51,018 bases of DNA. Source: an uncultured Ruminococcus sp. (GTDB lineage Bacteria > Bacillota > Clostridia > Oscillospirales > Ruminococcaceae). The stretch spans positions 1 to 51,018 of the forward strand of contig CADAES010000012.1 of the NCBI GenBank assembly GCA_902786975.1, given 5' to 3'. Below are positions 22,549 to 31,456 of the stretch, in pieces. Positions within the stretch are counted from its first letter, which is position 1. Each line of letters starts with the position of its first letter. The notes under the pieces are model-generated. The model saw only the letters and a program-made list of their open reading frames with translations, was not told the origin of the DNA and ran no database searches. Position numbers and translations under genes: made by a program.

Positions 22549-23883
22549 TTAGTGCTGGACCCGGGAGCCTATCAGGTCATAGTCGAGCGTATCGTCTACC
22601 AGGACATTAACATACTCTCCGACAGCGACCTTCTGCTCGCTCATAAAGAACACCTTTCCGTCTATCTCGGGGGCGTCAAATGCGCTTCTTCCGTAATAGC
22701 ACTCGGCATATCTGTCAAAGCCCTCGCAGACGACCTCAAGGGTCTTGCCGCTGCACTTTTCGTTGAACTCGTCAGAGATGAGCATCTGCTCCTCCATGAT
22801 TATCTCGGCACGTCTTTCCCTCGTTTTGAGATGTACCTGGTCGGGCATATCGAATGCGGGTGTTCCCTCCTCGGGAGAGAATGCAAAGCAGCCGAGGCGT
22901 TCAAACCTTACCTGCTTAACGAACTCGCAAAGCTCCTCGAACTGCTCCTCGGTCTCACCGGGGAAGCCTGCTATCAGCGTCGTTCTGAGAATGACACCGG
23001 GTATTTTTTCTCTGATATGCTGTACCAGCTCGGTCAGCTGCTGTCTGCTGCCCTGCCGGTTCATTCTTTTCAGGATATCAGCGTTACAGTGCTGTATCGG
23101 CATATCTATATACTTGACGAGTTTTTCCTCGCTTGCGATAGTTTCAAGCAGCTCGTCGGTTATTCTTTCGGGGTAGCTGTAAAGCGTCCTTATCCATTTC
23201 AGCCCGTCTATCCTGCAAAGCTCTCTTAACAGCTTCGGCAGCTCGCTTTTGCCGTAGATATCCTCGCCGTATCTTGTGGTATCCTGCGCAACGACTACCA
23301 GCTCGGTAACGCCGTTTTGTGCGAGCCACTCGGCTTCCTTTACGATATCCTCTATCCTGCGGCTCCTGAACCTGCCTCTTATAGACGGGATCGCACAGTA
23401 GCTGCAGCAGTTGTTGCAGCCCTCTGCTATCTTAATATATGCATAGAACGGCTCGGTCGATATCACTCTGCCGCCGTCAAGCGGAAGTGCGGTCTTTTCA
23501 CAGTACGAGCACACCTGCTTCTTATCGACGAGCACCTCTCTGATTATATCACACAGCCTGCTGTTTGAGCCGATACCGATAACGGCATCTATCTCGGGCA
23601 TTTCCTTTATCATTTCGTCACGGTATCTCTCCGCAAGGCACCCAGTGGCGATAACAGCCTTTATCCTGCCTTCTTTTTTCAGCTCACAGAATTCAAGGAT
23701 AGTGTCGATAGCCTCCTGTTTTGCAGACTCGATAAAGCCGCAGGTATTGACTATCACAACATCGGCAAGTGCCGCATCGGTGATTATCTCAAAGCCCTGC
23801 TGCCTGAGGTCAAACAGCATATGCTCGGCATCGACCTGGTTTTTGGGACACCCGAGCGAGACCATTCCAACTCTTGTAGACAT
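22549..23883 (-). CDS. rimO: Ribosomal protein S12 methylthiotransferase
   Basis: 444 residues from the ATG at 23883 (AGGAGA upstream; a start at 23907 lacks an RBS). N-terminal UPF0004 domain VGMVSLGCPKNQVDAE, with Cys ligands also in VNTCGFI and ATGCLAERY. Radical SAM motif EGCNNCCSYCAIP (CxxxCxxC). C-terminal TRAM domain. It adds a methylthio group to an Asp of S12. First gene of the operon that continues to pgsA and the T-box. Confidence 0.96.
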   Translation of the reverse strand: MSTRVGMVSLGCPKNQVDAEHMLFDLRQQGFEIITDAALADVVIVNTCGFIESAKQEAIDTILEFCELKKEGRIKAVIATGCLAERYRDEMIKEMPEIDAVIGIGSNSRLCDIIREVLVDKKQVCSYCEKTALPLDGGRVISTEPFYAYIKIAEGCNNCCSYCAIPSIRGRFRSRRIEDIVKEAEWLAQNGVTELVVVAQDTTRYGEDIYGKSELPKLLRELCRIDGLKWIRTLYSYPERITDELLETIASEEKLVKYIDMPIQHCNADILKRMNRQGSRQQLTELVQHIREKIPGVILRTTLIAGFPGETEEQFEELCEFVKQVRFERLGCFAFSPEEGTPAFDMPDQVHLKTRERRAEIIMEEQMLISDEFNEKCSGKTLEVVCEGFDRYAECYYGRSAFDAPEIDGKVFFMSEQKVAVGEYVNVLVDDTLDYDLIGSRVQH

Positions 23884-23928
23884 ACTTGATTCTCCTGTCT
23901 TCTGCAACTTGATACATACATATAAAGT

Positions 23929-23957
23929 ATTATCTCACTTTTAGATGCTTTTGTCAA
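23929..23957 (-). promoter_or_regulatory. Promoter of the rimO operon
   Basis: On the minus strand, TTGACA (23952-23957), 17-bp spacer, GATAAT (23929-23934). Confidence 0.8.
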
Positions 23958-23992
23958 GCACTAACTATGTCGGATACATTAATTTTGCATAT

Positions 23993-24604
23993 TTATCCGT
24001 CGTCCTCGGACATTTCTTTCAGCACACGGTTTATATCGCTGTAGTCGTACCCGAGGCGCACAAGGGCATTTTTCGCCCTGTTCACGCCCTTTTCGTCGTC
24101 AAGATAGCGAAGATACTTCTTTTCGATAAGCGTTCGCAGGCGTTCGTCCGTACCTTGCGCATACGGCTCAAGCGCTATGTCGATGACCTCTCTGGTGAGG
24201 CCTTTGAGGCGCATTTCCTGAAAAGCCCTGCGTCTACCGAACAGCTTTACCTCGACATAGTGCCTTGCAAGCCCCTCGGCATAGCGGCTGTCGTTTATCG
24301 AGCCGATCTCGACGAGCTTTTGCATTACCCGATAGCAGGTATCCTCGTCGTAATTCGCCCTCAGCTTCTTGAACATATCCACAAACGAATAGTCCTTGAT
24401 ATCGAGCAGATACAGCGCTCTTTCACGAGCCTTGCGGTACTCGTTCTCACCTTTTATCTGCTCCCACGCAGACAAAGGCAGACTTATGCCTGCCTTCAGA
24501 TTGAACTTGTTTATTATCTCGATATTGAGAAATTCGGGCTCGCCCTCTTCAAAATCGATGCGGTAGGTCGAGCCTTTATACTTTCCGACCGAAACTATCT
24601 TCAT
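23993..24604 (-). CDS. recX: RecA regulatory protein RecX
   Basis: 203 residues made of the three-helix repeats of RecX: YRKARERALYLLDIKDYSF, KLVEIGSINDSRYAEGLARH and FQEMRLKGLTREVIDIAL are clear family signatures. It binds the RecA filament and limits its activity. It starts 3 bp after recA, the usual arrangement. Confidence 0.93.
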   Translation of the reverse strand: MKIVSVGKYKGSTYRIDFEEGEPEFLNIEIINKFNLKAGISLPLSAWEQIKGENEYRKARERALYLLDIKDYSFVDMFKKLRANYDEDTCYRVMQKLVEIGSINDSRYAEGLARHYVEVKLFGRRRAFQEMRLKGLTREVIDIALEPYAQGTDERLRTLIEKKYLRYLDDEKGVNRAKNALVRLGYDYSDINRVLKEMSEDDG

Positions 24605-24607
24605 AGC

Positions 24608-25813
24608 TTAATTTCCGAGATTTGAGATATCGACGGGTGCGAACTCCTCAAAATCGTCCTCGGGATCAACGACAACGTCGGCGTCGCTCTGTGCTTTCGC
24701 TGCGGGCTTGATGCCTGCGCTGGCATTCGCCATTTCTTCAAGCTTTGAAGCCTTTTTCTTCGGGGAAACGACCTCAGAGGTATCCTGCTGTCTGATAAGG
24801 TCCTCTATCTCCTGCATTATCTCGGGGTTGTCAAGCAGGAACTGCTTGGAGTTATCTCTGCCCTGTCCGAGCTTGACATCGTTATAGCTGAACCATGCTC
24901 CGCCCTTTTTGACGATGCCGAGGTCAACGCCGATATCGAGTATCTCGCCGACCTTGGAGATGCCCTTTCCATACATTATATCGAACTCTGCCTCCTTGAA
25001 CGGAGGTGCTACCTTGTTCTTAACGACCTTGCAGCGTGTTCTGTTTCCGACAACATTTGCGCCGTCCTTGAGCTGCTCTCCCCTTCTTACCTCGATACGC
25101 ACGGAGGCGTAGAATTTGAGCGCACGTCCGCCCGGAGTCGTTTCGGGGTTGCCGTACATAACGCCTATCTTCTCTCTTATCTGGTTGATGAAGATAGCTG
25201 TGGTATTGGACTTGGCGATGACAGATGTGAGCTTGCGCATGCCCTGTGACATGAGCCTTGCGAGCTGTCCGACGTGGCTGTCGCCCATTTCACCGTCTAT
25301 CTCGGCTTTGGTCGTCATAGCAGCGACAGAGTCGATAACGATACAGTCGATAGCGCCCGATCTTGCAAGCGCCTCTGCGATCTCAAGAGCCTGTTCACCC
25401 GAATCCGGCTGTGAAACGAGCATATTGTCGATATCAACGCCAAGAGCCTTTGCATAAACAGGGTCAAGTGCGTGCTCTACGTCGATAAACGCAACGTCGC
25501 CGCCAAGCTTCTGGGTCTGTGCGATAACGTGCAGAGCAACTGTGGTCTTACCGGAAGATTCGGGTCCGTATATCTCGATTATCCTTCCTCTGGGGACGCC
25601 GCCTATCCCAAGCGCCATATCCAGCGTCAGAGAGCCTGTGGAGATAGCCTCCACGTCCATAGCCCTTGCGTCGCCGAGCTTCATTATAGCACCCTTGCCG
25701 AACTGCTTTTCGATGTATGCGATAGCGGTGTCAAGAGCCTTTTTCTTCTCCTCCTTATCGGTGATGTTCATAACGGGCGTTGCCGAAGCCTTTTTCTTCT
25801 TGTCGATAGCCAT
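24608..25813 (-). CDS. recA: Recombinase RecA
   Basis: 401 residues from the ATG at 25813 (GGAGG upstream; the open frame extends further but lacks an RBS). Walker A is GPESSGKTT, then [10 protein letters not shown], Walker [11 protein letters not shown] and the loop [20 protein letters not shown]. The C-terminal tail is long, about 60 residues and Lys/Ala/Asp-rich. It catalyses strand exchange and LexA autocleavage. A TATAAT -10 lies upstream, but no clear GAAC-N4-GTTC LexA box was found. Confidence 0.98.
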   Translation of the reverse strand: MAIDKKKKASATPVMNITDKEEKKKALDTAIAYIEKQFGKGAIMKLGDARAMDVEAISTGSLTLDMALGIGGVPRGRIIEIYGPESSGKTTVALHVIAQTQKLGGDVAFIDVEHALDPVYAKALGVDIDNMLVSQPDSGEQALEIAEALARSGAIDCIVIDSVAAMTTKAEIDGEMGDSHVGQLARLMSQGMRKLTSVIAKSNTTAIFINQIREKIGVMYGNPETTPGGRALKFYASVRIEVRRGEQLKDGANVVGNRTRCKVVKNKVAPPFKEAEFDIMYGKGISKVGEILDIGVDLGIVKKGGAWFSYNDVKLGQGRDNSKQFLLDNPEIMQEIEDLIRQQDTSEVVSPKKKASKLEEMANASAGIKPAAKAQSDADVVVDPEDDFEEFAPVDISNLGN

Positions 25814-25893
25814 GTTTTCATTACCTCCGTAAAAAAGTGTTCTGCCTTTTGCAATTATATAATAACACACTAACTGCACATTTGTCTGGACAG

Positions 25894-25930
25894 TTAAAGA
25901 TATCTTTAAAAGTGTACATATTTTTGGACT
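25894..25930. other. Palindromes between prmC and recA
   Basis: A perfect 16-bp palindrome TTAAAGATATCTTTAA (25894-25909) sits beside TGTACATATTTTTGGACT (25913-25930), a member of a dispersed 18-bp palindrome family. Either could be an AT-rich terminator remnant or an operator. Confidence 0.4.
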
Positions 25931-25931
25931 T

Positions 25932-26792
25932 TTACTTTTTAAAGCCCGTAACACAGCGGAATATCCCGCAAGCGTCTTTGGCGGCACGGACATTTTCAAA
26001 GCCGTGGCGGACGAGCATAGTCATCACCTCGTCCTGCATATCCGCACCGATCTCGAATGCTATCAGCCCGCCCTGTTTCAGCCGTGATTTCCACAGTCTT
26101 ATTATCGTCCTGTAAAATTCAAGCCCGTCGTCGCCGCCAAAAAGTGCGCTTTGAGGTTCAAAGGTGACCTCTTTCTGGAGCACCTGCATATCCTCTTTTG
26201 TGAGGTATGGCGGGTTTGAAACTATAACGTCGAGCATTTCAAAGCCGTTCACAGTCTGCTCGTCGGTAACGTCGGCAAGCACGGGGACAACGGCGCTGCT
26301 GTTGAGCTTTATGTTATGTTCAAGATAACTCATCGCCTCGGGTGACTTTTCAACAGCATATATCTTCCCGAAGCTGAGGTGTTTTTCCAAAGCCAGGGCT
26401 ATACAGCCGCTTCCCGCACAAAGATCCGCAGCGATCAGCGGATCGTCCTTCGGGGCTTTTTTCAGCACGGTATCAACGAGCGTTTCGGTGTCCTGCCTCG
26501 GTATAAGCACTCCCTCGCCGACCTTTAAAGTCAGCCCGTAGAACTCCCACTCGCCTATAAGATATTGCAGCGGTTCGCCGCTTATACGGCGTTCGCAAAG
26601 GCGTTCAAATTCACTTTGCACGCTGGTTTCAGCCTGTTCGTTCAGCTTCTGCCCGAATTCAAAGCTTCGGCAGTCACAGCTAAGCACCTTGCCCAGAAGC
26701 TCCCTTGCGTTGAGCACAGCGTCCTCAACACCCGCTTTTTCGAGCGCTTTGACTGCATCTTCGAGCAGCTGCGCATTAGTCACATTCATCAT
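25932..26792 (-). CDS. prmC: Release factor glutamine N5-methyltransferase
   Basis: 286 residues. N-terminal helical domain, then a Rossmann methyltransferase with [14 protein letters not shown] (SAM site) and IVSNPPYL (NPPY catalytic motif for Gln). It methylates the GGQ glutamine of RF1/RF2. It overlaps the YqhQ-like gene stop by 4 bp (ATGA), so it is translationally coupled. Confidence 0.95.
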   Translation of the reverse strand: MMNVTNAQLLEDAVKALEKAGVEDAVLNARELLGKVLSCDCRSFEFGQKLNEQAETSVQSEFERLCERRISGEPLQYLIGEWEFYGLTLKVGEGVLIPRQDTETLVDTVLKKAPKDDPLIAADLCAGSGCIALALEKHLSFGKIYAVEKSPEAMSYLEHNIKLNSSAVVPVLADVTDEQTVNGFEMLDVIVSNPPYLTKEDMQVLQKEVTFEPQSALFGGDDGLEFYRTIIRLWKSRLKQGGLIAFEIGADMQDEVMTMLVRHGFENVRAAKDACGIFRCVTGFKK

Positions 26793-27772
26793 AATCTGTC
26801 TTCCTCGGGGTCGTCGGGGATACAGGCTTCAAGCGCTTTGATAGCGCACTCTATCTCCTCGCCGTCGGGTTCTCTGGTGGTTATCCTCTGTATCCACAGT
26901 CCCGGTGCGGATACTATTCTTGTGACAAGGTTATCGTACTTGCCCGCAAGTCTGATTATCTCGTAGGAAATGCCCATTACCACGGGCAGGAGCGCTATTT
27001 TTATCAGCGTTCTGACAAGCAGATTTCCCCAGGAGACGTGAAAAACGGTATTCACAAAGATACTGATGAACAGCACCAGGAAAATGAAGCTTGTTCCGCA
27101 TCTCGGGTGGAAGCGGCTATGCTTTTTGACGTTCTCGACCGTCAGCTCCTCGCCGTGTTCGTAGCAGGTTATCGTTTTATGCTCGGCGCCGTGATATTCG
27201 TATGTTCTGCGGATATCCTTCATAAGCGCTGTCAGCGAGGTATAGCCGACGAATATCGCAATTTTCAGCACGCCTTCGATTATATTCTTTGCGGCTGACG
27301 GCAGCTCGACTATAAACTTGTCTATCAGCTTTGAGATACCGCTCGGCAGCAGCATGAACAGTGCTATCGCAAGGGCAAGTCCGAGTATTATCGAGACTGT
27401 GGTGATTATAGGCATCAGCTTGTCGCCGACCTTTTCATCGAGCCATTTTTCAAACTTTGATTGTTCTTTATCCTCGCCGTTCTCCTCCTCAGCCTTCATC
27501 TGCTTATCCGCAGAGCGTGACAGGCACTTATAGCCGTCTATCATCGAGGAGATAAAAACGAAAACGCCTCTGACAAAGGGTATTTTCTTATAGAACGGGG
27601 CATTTTTCCCGCCCTTGACTGCCCACTGCTCGAGGTCTATCTCGCCGCTGGGGAGTCTGCAAGCCATGGCTGCCTTGTCGATGCCGCGCATCATAACGCC
27701 TTCGATAACAGCCTGTCCGCCTATTTTCGATTTGAATTTTTCTGTTGAAACCGGTTCCTTACTCTTGCTCAT
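26789..27772 (-). CDS. DUF1385 / YqhQ-like membrane protein
   Basis: 327 residues. N-terminal GGQAVIEGVMMRG and the HGAEHKTI...YEHGEELT...RFHPRCGTSF region are hallmarks of DUF1385. The His and Cys residues suggest a metal site. Four or so membrane helices occur in the middle and C-terminal part. In other Firmicutes it commonly lies next to prmC/prfA, as here. Its start overlaps the kinase stop by 14 bp. Confidence 0.9.
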   Translation of the reverse strand: MSKSKEPVSTEKFKSKIGGQAVIEGVMMRGIDKAAMACRLPSGEIDLEQWAVKGGKNAPFYKKIPFVRGVFVFISSMIDGYKCLSRSADKQMKAEEENGEDKEQSKFEKWLDEKVGDKLMPIITTVSIILGLALAIALFMLLPSGISKLIDKFIVELPSAAKNIIEGVLKIAIFVGYTSLTALMKDIRRTYEYHGAEHKTITCYEHGEELTVENVKKHSRFHPRCGTSFIFLVLFISIFVNTVFHVSWGNLLVRTLIKIALLPVVMGISYEIIRLAGKYDNLVTRIVSAPGLWIQRITTREPDGEEIECAIKALEACIPDDPEEDRL

Positions 27773-29285
27773 TATCAGGGTTTATCCTTTCCGAATCGGG
27801 TTCCGATGATATAAGTCTGACATCGGTGGTATTTATCTGGTCGTCGGAGTGACTCTCCTTCTTTTTCTCCATACACGGCAGGGTTATCAGAACGATAGTA
27901 CCGACGCCCTGCTCGCTGTTTATCGTGAGCGTACCGCCGTGGCGCTGGATTATCTCGTCGGCTACCGCAAGTCCGATACCCGAACCACGGCGTGTATGGT
28001 TAGCCTTGAAGAACTTTGTCTTGACCTTAGGCAGGTCCTCGGCGGAGATACCCATTCCCGTATCGGAAATGGAGATGCACACCTCGCCGTGCTCCTCGTA
28101 GGCTTCCACTGAGACGGTATCGCCTTTATTTGAATATTTTATCGCATTATCGACTATGTTTATAAAGACCTGTCTGAGCCTGTTCTTGTCGCCGTAGACG
28201 AACGACAGCATTTCCGGCTCGTAGTAATCGAGCTTTATACCGAGTGCTCTTGCTCTTTCCTGGTATATCAGCACCGTCTCACCAAGCTCGGCAAGAATGT
28301 CGATAGTATCCATTATAAGCGTGAGGCGGTTATCCTGTATACGGGAGAAGTCGAGCAGCTCCTCGACCATCTGCGAAAGTCTTTCAGTTTCGCTGGTGAT
28401 GACTCTCATTCCCTTTTTGAAGGTCTCCTTGTCGTCGTACATCGAGGTAACCGTTTCTGTCCAGCCCTTTATTGCGGTCAGCGGCGTTCGCAGCTCGTGA
28501 GAGACAGACGAAATGAACTCGTTTTTCATCTGTTCGGTATTTGAAAGCTCGTCCGCCATATTGTTTATCGAGTCGCAAAGGTCTCCCAGCTCGTCGTCGG
28601 ATTCTTTCTTTATCCTGTCGTTGAAATCGCCCTTTGCGAATTTCTGCGTCATATTTCCTATGCTTCGTATCGGGTAAACGATAGACCTTATGAAATACAT
28701 TCCCGAGAAGAATATAAGAAGCATTATCGCAACGCATATCACCAGGGTCGTTATGCTGATGAGAAGTATCTGGTTATCTATCTTTTTCATTGACGAGAGC
28801 ATTCTCAGAGCGCTGTACTGGCAGCCCTTTGCGTTAATCACCGCACTTACAGCCACGACCTTCTCGCCCGTTGAAAGCTCGTATATCTGTGAGGACACGC
28901 CTTTGTCGGATGTCCTGGACTCCTCATAGTCCGCCATTATCTCATCGTGTGACGGAAGGAAGCCTGACGATGTGACCTCCACCTCGCCGTCGTTATTGAT
29001 AGCCATAAGCTCTATCTTTTCCTTGTCTTCATAGCTCTCGACATAGGTGCGGATACGGGAGTTGAGGCTGGCCTTGCCCAAGTCGGAATTGCTCTGCACG
29101 GCAGTCGTCACGATATTCATTTTTGATGTGATGTAGTCCTTAGCGGTATTATAGTAATAATTCCGCACTACGAACACCATCAGCAGCGCTATCAGAAGCA
29201 GTATCGCCACGATCACGCCGAAGCTGTTTCTCAGCCAGTGCATCGTGATACTGTGCTTTGAGTATCTGATCTGAGGTCTTCTCAA
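27759..29285 (-). CDS. HAMP-domain sensor histidine kinase
   Basis: 508 residues: membrane helix 1 (about 20-42), an extracellular sensor of about 125 residues, membrane helix 2 (ITTLVICVAIMLLIFFSGMY), HAMP, HisKA with SSVSHELRTPLTAIKGW (the phosphorylated His), then HATPase_c with NIVDNAIKYS, SDTGMGIS and GSGIGLAVADEI. A charged Ser/Asp tail of about 35 residues follows. WalK/PhoR-like layout without PAS. It pairs with the response regulator 19 bp upstream. Confidence 0.95.
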   Translation of the reverse strand: MRRPQIRYSKHSITMHWLRNSFGVIVAILLLIALLMVFVVRNYYYNTAKDYITSKMNIVTTAVQSNSDLGKASLNSRIRTYVESYEDKEKIELMAINNDGEVEVTSSGFLPSHDEIMADYEESRTSDKGVSSQIYELSTGEKVVAVSAVINAKGCQYSALRMLSSMKKIDNQILLISITTLVICVAIMLLIFFSGMYFIRSIVYPIRSIGNMTQKFAKGDFNDRIKKESDDELGDLCDSINNMADELSNTEQMKNEFISSVSHELRTPLTAIKGWTETVTSMYDDKETFKKGMRVITSETERLSQMVEELLDFSRIQDNRLTLIMDTIDILAELGETVLIYQERARALGIKLDYYEPEMLSFVYGDKNRLRQVFINIVDNAIKYSNKGDTVSVEAYEEHGEVCISISDTGMGISAEDLPKVKTKFFKANHTRRGSGIGLAVADEIIQRHGGTLTINSEQGVGTIVLITLPCMEKKKESHSDDQINTTDVRLISSEPDSERINPDNEQE

Positions 29286-29304
29286 CTGTGTTTACTCCAT
29301 TCGT

Positions 29305-30009
29305 TCAGGAATTTCCGCCCGACCATTTATAGCCGAAGCCCCATATGGTAAGGATATACTTGGGGTTAGACGGCTCGTCCTCTATTTTCATTCTTATCCT
29401 TCTGATGTTGACGTCAACTATCTTGTCGTCGCCGTAATAGCTCTCGCCCCAGATGTGGTTAAGTATGCTCGAACGGTCCAGTGCGGTATTCTGATTTCTG
29501 AAGAAATACTCCATTATCTGATACTCCACCTGGGTAAGGTCTACCTGCTCGCCGTTCTTGAACACGGTCCTGCTCTTGAGGTTAAGGGTGAACGGTCCCG
29601 AGGTTATTACGGAAGCCTCCTCGGGCTTTGAGCTTGAACGGGTGACTCTCCTGCACACCGCATCGACTCTTGCGATAAGCTCGCTTATAGAGAACGGCTT
29701 GGTGATATAGTCGTCCGCACCGCTCATAAGGCAGGATATCTTATCCATTTCCTGCGATTTTGCAGAAAGCATTATGATCCCCAGAGAATCGCTTTTTTCT
29801 CTTATCCTCTTGCAGACCTGCATACCGTCTATGCCGGGCATCATAATATCGAGAAGCGCAACGTCGAACTGTCCGCCGTTTTCGTCAAAGGCTTTCAGTG
29901 CGTCCTCGCCGCAGTTCACATCGACTACCTCATAACCGCTTCTCACAAGATTTATAACGACGAACTCCCTAATGGAATCCTCATCCTCGCATACAAGCAC
30001 TCTTTTCAT
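29305..30009 (-). CDS. OmpR/PhoB family response regulator
   Basis: 234 residues. Receiver domain with acidic pocket EDED, phospho-acceptor Asp in ALLDIMMPGIDG and Lys in DDYITKPFS. A C-terminal winged-helix DNA-binding domain follows (LTQVEYQIMEYFFRNQ, VDVNIRRIRMKIED, YILTIWGFGYKW). Partner of the HAMP kinase; its targets are not visible here. Confidence 0.96.
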   Translation of the reverse strand: MKRVLVCEDEDSIREFVVINLVRSGYEVVDVNCGEDALKAFDENGGQFDVALLDIMMPGIDGMQVCKRIREKSDSLGIIMLSAKSQEMDKISCLMSGADDYITKPFSISELIARVDAVCRRVTRSSSKPEEASVITSGPFTLNLKSRTVFKNGEQVDLTQVEYQIMEYFFRNQNTALDRSSILNHIWGESYYGDDKIVDVNIRRIRMKIEDEPSNPKYILTIWGFGYKWSGGNS

Positions 30010-30023
30010 TTTTGTTCTCCTCC

Positions 30024-31355
30024 TTAATCTATGATATAGAAATTGTTTTTAACCTCATCTATCGTGGGAACGAGCTGTTCTGACGTTCCCTTTGGGAATC
30101 TTACGAAATACTGCATCTGTCCTCTTGTATTGACTATCTCATAGCCCAGCTTGAGCTTTTCCTGGGTCTTGTTCTTGGTGTCGGAGCAAAAGCGCACAAG
30201 CTCGGTATTTGAGGTATTGATGTTTCCCGAATACTTATAGCAGACAACGTCGCCGGTGTCATTGTCACGCCTTACCGTGACCATTCCCGTCCAGCGCTTT
30301 GGAAAGGCGAAGAAAAATCCGTTGGGGATAGAATAGTAGCCCGTATACTTTTCCTCGAGCTTATAGAAATCCGCATAGACGTTCCACGTTGTCATATACA
30401 GCATCTCGTCCGCAACTGCGTTTTCGTAGCCCAGCATCGGCTTGACCGAGGGTATCTCGATGATCGTGTCGCCGTCAACATCGTTGCAGTAATAGCCCGA
30501 AGGTCTGGTACACTCGGGCAGAAGCTTCTCTTTCCTCTGCTGGATGGGGTTTTGCAGTGTGGAATACCTGAAATAGACAAGCTCCGTCTGGACGTTTCCC
30601 TCGGCGTTGAGGCTGTCAATAAAGATGGCGTTCCTGCCCTTATCGAGCATTCCTCTTGTAGCCTTTACATAGCTTGCGACGTTATCGCACATTTCTATCG
30701 TGCGTTCTCTTTTTATCTCGCCTTTGTCAAGCACCAGCATAGATGTCTTGGCGGTGACCTTTTCGGTCTCGGGGTTGACGGATTTCTGCACAGAGATTAT
30801 CTCGTTGAGCCCGTCCGAATTTATATCGAGCATTTCAAGCACGGAATAGTTATCGGTGCCTATCTTGCTGAACGTATTTGCGCTGTAGCTGTACACCTCG
30901 AGCGTTTTGTCGTCGGTAGACGGGTTCTGGTATCCCACAAGGACGTACTTGCCCTTGTTCTGACCGACCGAGGATATTATGACCTTGTCGATATCCGTTC
31001 CCGAGCCGTGAAGCTCCTTAACGGAATACCACTGTCCGTCCTTGTCGGTGTCCAGCACGTTTATCCTCATACCGTTATCGTTGCCGGAGGTGTTATACTC
31101 GTAGAAAACGATAGCCTCGTCGTTCGGCTCATCGTCAATGTCCGCAATAACGTAAGCACTTCTGTGATCGCCGTTTCTCGGATATTTCAGCGTGATATTG
31201 CTTCCGACGCTTTTTATCAGCGCCTCGTGTATCTGTGACTGTTCTGCTGTCAGCTTGGGAGCGTTGACAAGTCCTTCGACAGAAAAATTCAGCGCCGAAC
31301 AGCCTGTCAGAAATACGCTCAATGCACACACAGCCGCCCTTTTCAGCCTTGTCAA
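30024..31355 (-). CDS. Lipoprotein with FG-GAP/VCBS-like repeats, linked to a two-component system
   Basis: About 443 residues from a TTG at 31353-31355, with AAAGGAAG 7 bp upstream. That start gives a clean signal peptide with lipobox FLTGCS; a longer frame from 31442 has no such signal. The body has several calcium-loop-like segments (DIDDEPNDEA, DINSDGLNEI, DVDGDTIIEI) typical of propeller repeats, so it may form a beta-propeller. It is first in the operon with the response regulator and kinase, and could feed a signal to the sensor; this is inference. Confidence 0.72.
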   Translation of the reverse strand: MTRLKRAAVCALSVFLTGCSALNFSVEGLVNAPKLTAEQSQIHEALIKSVGSNITLKYPRNGDHRSAYVIADIDDEPNDEAIVFYEYNTSGNDNGMRINVLDTDKDGQWYSVKELHGSGTDIDKVIISSVGQNKGKYVLVGYQNPSTDDKTLEVYSYSANTFSKIGTDNYSVLEMLDINSDGLNEIISVQKSVNPETEKVTAKTSMLVLDKGEIKRERTIEMCDNVASYVKATRGMLDKGRNAIFIDSLNAEGNVQTELVYFRYSTLQNPIQQRKEKLLPECTRPSGYYCNDVDGDTIIEIPSVKPMLGYENAVADEMLYMTTWNVYADFYKLEEKYTGYYSIPNGFFFAFPKRWTGMVTVRRDNDTGDVVCYKYSGNINTSNTELVRFCSDTKNKTQEKLKLGYEIVNTRGQMQYFVRFPKGTSEQLVPTIDEVKNNFYIID

Positions 31356-31384
31356 GCTCTCACTTCCTTTCGGATAACATACAA

Positions 31385-31416
31385 AATAAGGCCGGGCACG
31401 CATACCCGACCTTATT
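31385..31416 (-). terminator. Hairpin between citrate synthase and the 30024 operon
   Basis: AATAAGG/CCTTATT with inner CGGG/CCCG, followed on the minus strand by TTTTGT. It lies after the citrate synthase gene and overlaps the -10 of the downstream promoter. Confidence 0.6.
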
Positions 31417-31442
31417 ATACCACAGTCAACTGTTTTTTTCAA
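31414..31442 (-). promoter_or_regulatory. Promoter of the lipoprotein/two-component operon
   Basis: On the minus strand, TTGAAA (31437-31442), 17-bp spacer, TATAAT (31414-31419). The transcript would start inside the hairpin that follows. Confidence 0.75.
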
Positions 31443-31456
31443 GTGCTTTGCACAAA

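Noticed and set aside
25814-25890. LexA/SOS box upstream of recA
   Set aside because: Only a half site (GAACACTT) is visible; no GAAC-N4-GTTC pair was found.
24608-25999. RecA with a 62-residue N-terminal extension
   Set aside because: The extension has no RBS or family similarity; GGAGG points to the ATG at 25813.
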